A DNA stretch of 33,175 nt from the NCBI GenBank assembly GCA_024694125.1, contig JAILKE010000001.1, forward strand, positions 1 through 33,175, read 5' to 3'. The DNA is from Bacteroidales bacterium (lineage in GTDB: Bacteria > Bacteroidota > Bacteroidia > Bacteroidales > UBA3663). A model generated the notes under the pieces. The model did no database searches. It had not been told where the DNA came from and saw only the letters and a program-made list of their open reading frames with translations. A program made the position numbers and the translations under genes. Shown in pieces: positions 32,590 to 33,175 of this stretch; position 1 is the first letter of the stretch; every line of letters begins with the position of its first letter.

Positions 32590-32631
32590 TGCGATTGGTG
32601 TGCGATTGGAATGCGATTGGTGTGCGATTGG
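32590..32631. repeat. Four 11-bp repeats TGCGATTGG(T/A)(G/A)
   Basis: Units start at 32590, 32601, 32612 and 32623. Confidence 0.9.
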
Positions 32632-32728
32632 TCATCCCTACCCTATCGTACACGAACCCCACTCCGATCGCCTCCCCATGGCGACCCGAGTATTATATGA
32701 TAGAATCAATACAGATTGAGTTTTGGGA

Positions 32729-32863
32729 GAACGCTGATTGATTATTTTTCGAGAACGCTAATCGAGTTTTTAAAGAACGCAGATTGAACGGATCGAACGG
32801 ATTGAACGCAGATTGAACGGAGCGAACGCAGATTGAACGGATCGAACGGATAGGAACGGATTT
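32729..32863. repeat. GAACGCAGATT / GAACGGAT(C/T) mixed array
   Basis: GAACG starts at 32729, 32753, 32775, 32786, 32795, 32804, 32815, 32824, 32835, 32844 and 32854. Later units are 11 bp (GAACGCAGATT) or 9 bp (GAACGGATC type). One more copy is at about 33009-33025. Confidence 0.88.
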
Positions 32864-33044
32864 TATATTTTCGTTTAATATTTTTAGAACGCGAAAGAAA
32901 CAAAATCGACGAAAATGCTCGTATAAATTTGTTTAATTCGGTGATAAAAAATAATTTATATCTCGCAGAGCAAACAGAGTGTAAGTGAGTTTTTCCAGCA
33001 CGACGATTAGAACGCAGATTGAACAGATAAGAAGGGATTTTTTC

Positions 33045-33175
33045 GTACTGTCCGGTTAAAAAGTCAGCTGTTTAAACAATAAGTTGCCAAAATCTCCGTT
33101 GTCATAAAAAAACGATACGACAATGGGAAAGGCAAAGTTGGAGTTCATAGCTCGTATTACGACAGAAGACGGCAG
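33045..33175 (+). mobile_element. Probable left end of an insertion sequence (runs off the window)
   Basis: CTGTCCGGTTAAAAAGTCAG followed about 75 bases later by an ATG-initiated open frame resembles the left end of a Bacteroidetes IS. The call is by style only, since the other end is not in view. Confidence 0.4.
33123..33175 (+). CDS. Start of an ORF cut by the window edge, possibly a transposase
   Basis: ATG at 33123 opens a frame MGKAKLEFIARITTEDG that runs to the end of the window, 17 full codons. It is too short to assign. Its position behind an IS-like end suggests a transposase-associated protein. Confidence 0.4.
   Translation, partial: MGKAKLEFIARITTEDG

Overview
The window looks like chromosomal DNA of a member of the Bacteroidales, most likely Prevotellaceae. 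The evidence is the repeated Bacteroidetes-type promoter (TTTG, about 20 bp, TAnnTTTG), the aromatic amino acid gene order pheA / aminotransferase / DAHP synthase-chorismate mutase / tyrA, a BspA-type leucine-rich-repeat lipoprotein, large secreted proteins with Prevotella-like C-termini, and a 2-hydroxyacyl-CoA dehydratase activase fusion. Species cannot be assigned from sequence alone.

Layout. 1-1779: 3' part of lepA. 1838-2539: a GxxExxY-family gene flanked by opposed AT-rich repeats. 2633-3937: ion transporter of the CitMHS/NhaD type. 4147-5547: AAA/DUF4143 ATPase whose promoter and leader carry four motif copies spaced exactly 33 bp apart. 5820-6709: no protein gene, but two copies of a promoter-to-terminator unit that looks like a duplicated small RNA gene. 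6955-8358 (-): BspA-like lipoprotein. 8818-14012 (-): a phenylalanine/tyrosine operon with a leader-peptide attenuator at its head; a four-helix-bundle gene flanked by hairpin repeat arrays is inserted between DAHP synthase/chorismate mutase and tyrA. 14212-15210: class II fructose-bisphosphate aldolase. 15337-17724: a broken secreted-protein remnant, a DUF3667 membrane protein, and a patch of mobile debris with a chimeric ORF, a copied tail of the aldolase gene, a MITE-like element and a palindrome. 17768-19510 (-): secreted tannase-like hydrolase. 20055-20534: a RelB/YafQ-type toxin-antitoxin pair. 20704-26181 (-): an 1825-residue secreted beta-helix protein. 26716-31005 (-): the activase/dehydratase fusion. 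31088-31158 (-): tRNA-Gln. 31442-32431: uridine-kinase-like enzyme. 32501-33175: repeat arrays and the probable start of an insertion sequence.

How parts work together. The minus-strand operon makes both Phe and Tyr: DAHP synthase starts the shikimate route, chorismate mutase makes prephenate, PheA and TyrA split it, and the aminotransferase finishes. Its transcript begins with a 25-codon peptide holding eight consecutive Phe/Tyr codons, followed by an intrinsic terminator and a competing pairing, so the end products can be read directly by the translating ribosome. The inserted four-helix-bundle cassette fills the gap before tyrA and probably alters how tyrA is expressed.

The strongest unexplained signals are the Phe/Tyr attenuator, the two small-gene cassettes (four-helix bundle and GxxExxY) each bounded by repeats in opposite orientation, the duplicated candidate small RNA, and several intergenic arrays whose periods are 11, 22 or 33 bp. 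All calls rest on reading the sequence and on remembered family knowledge; no database search was run.
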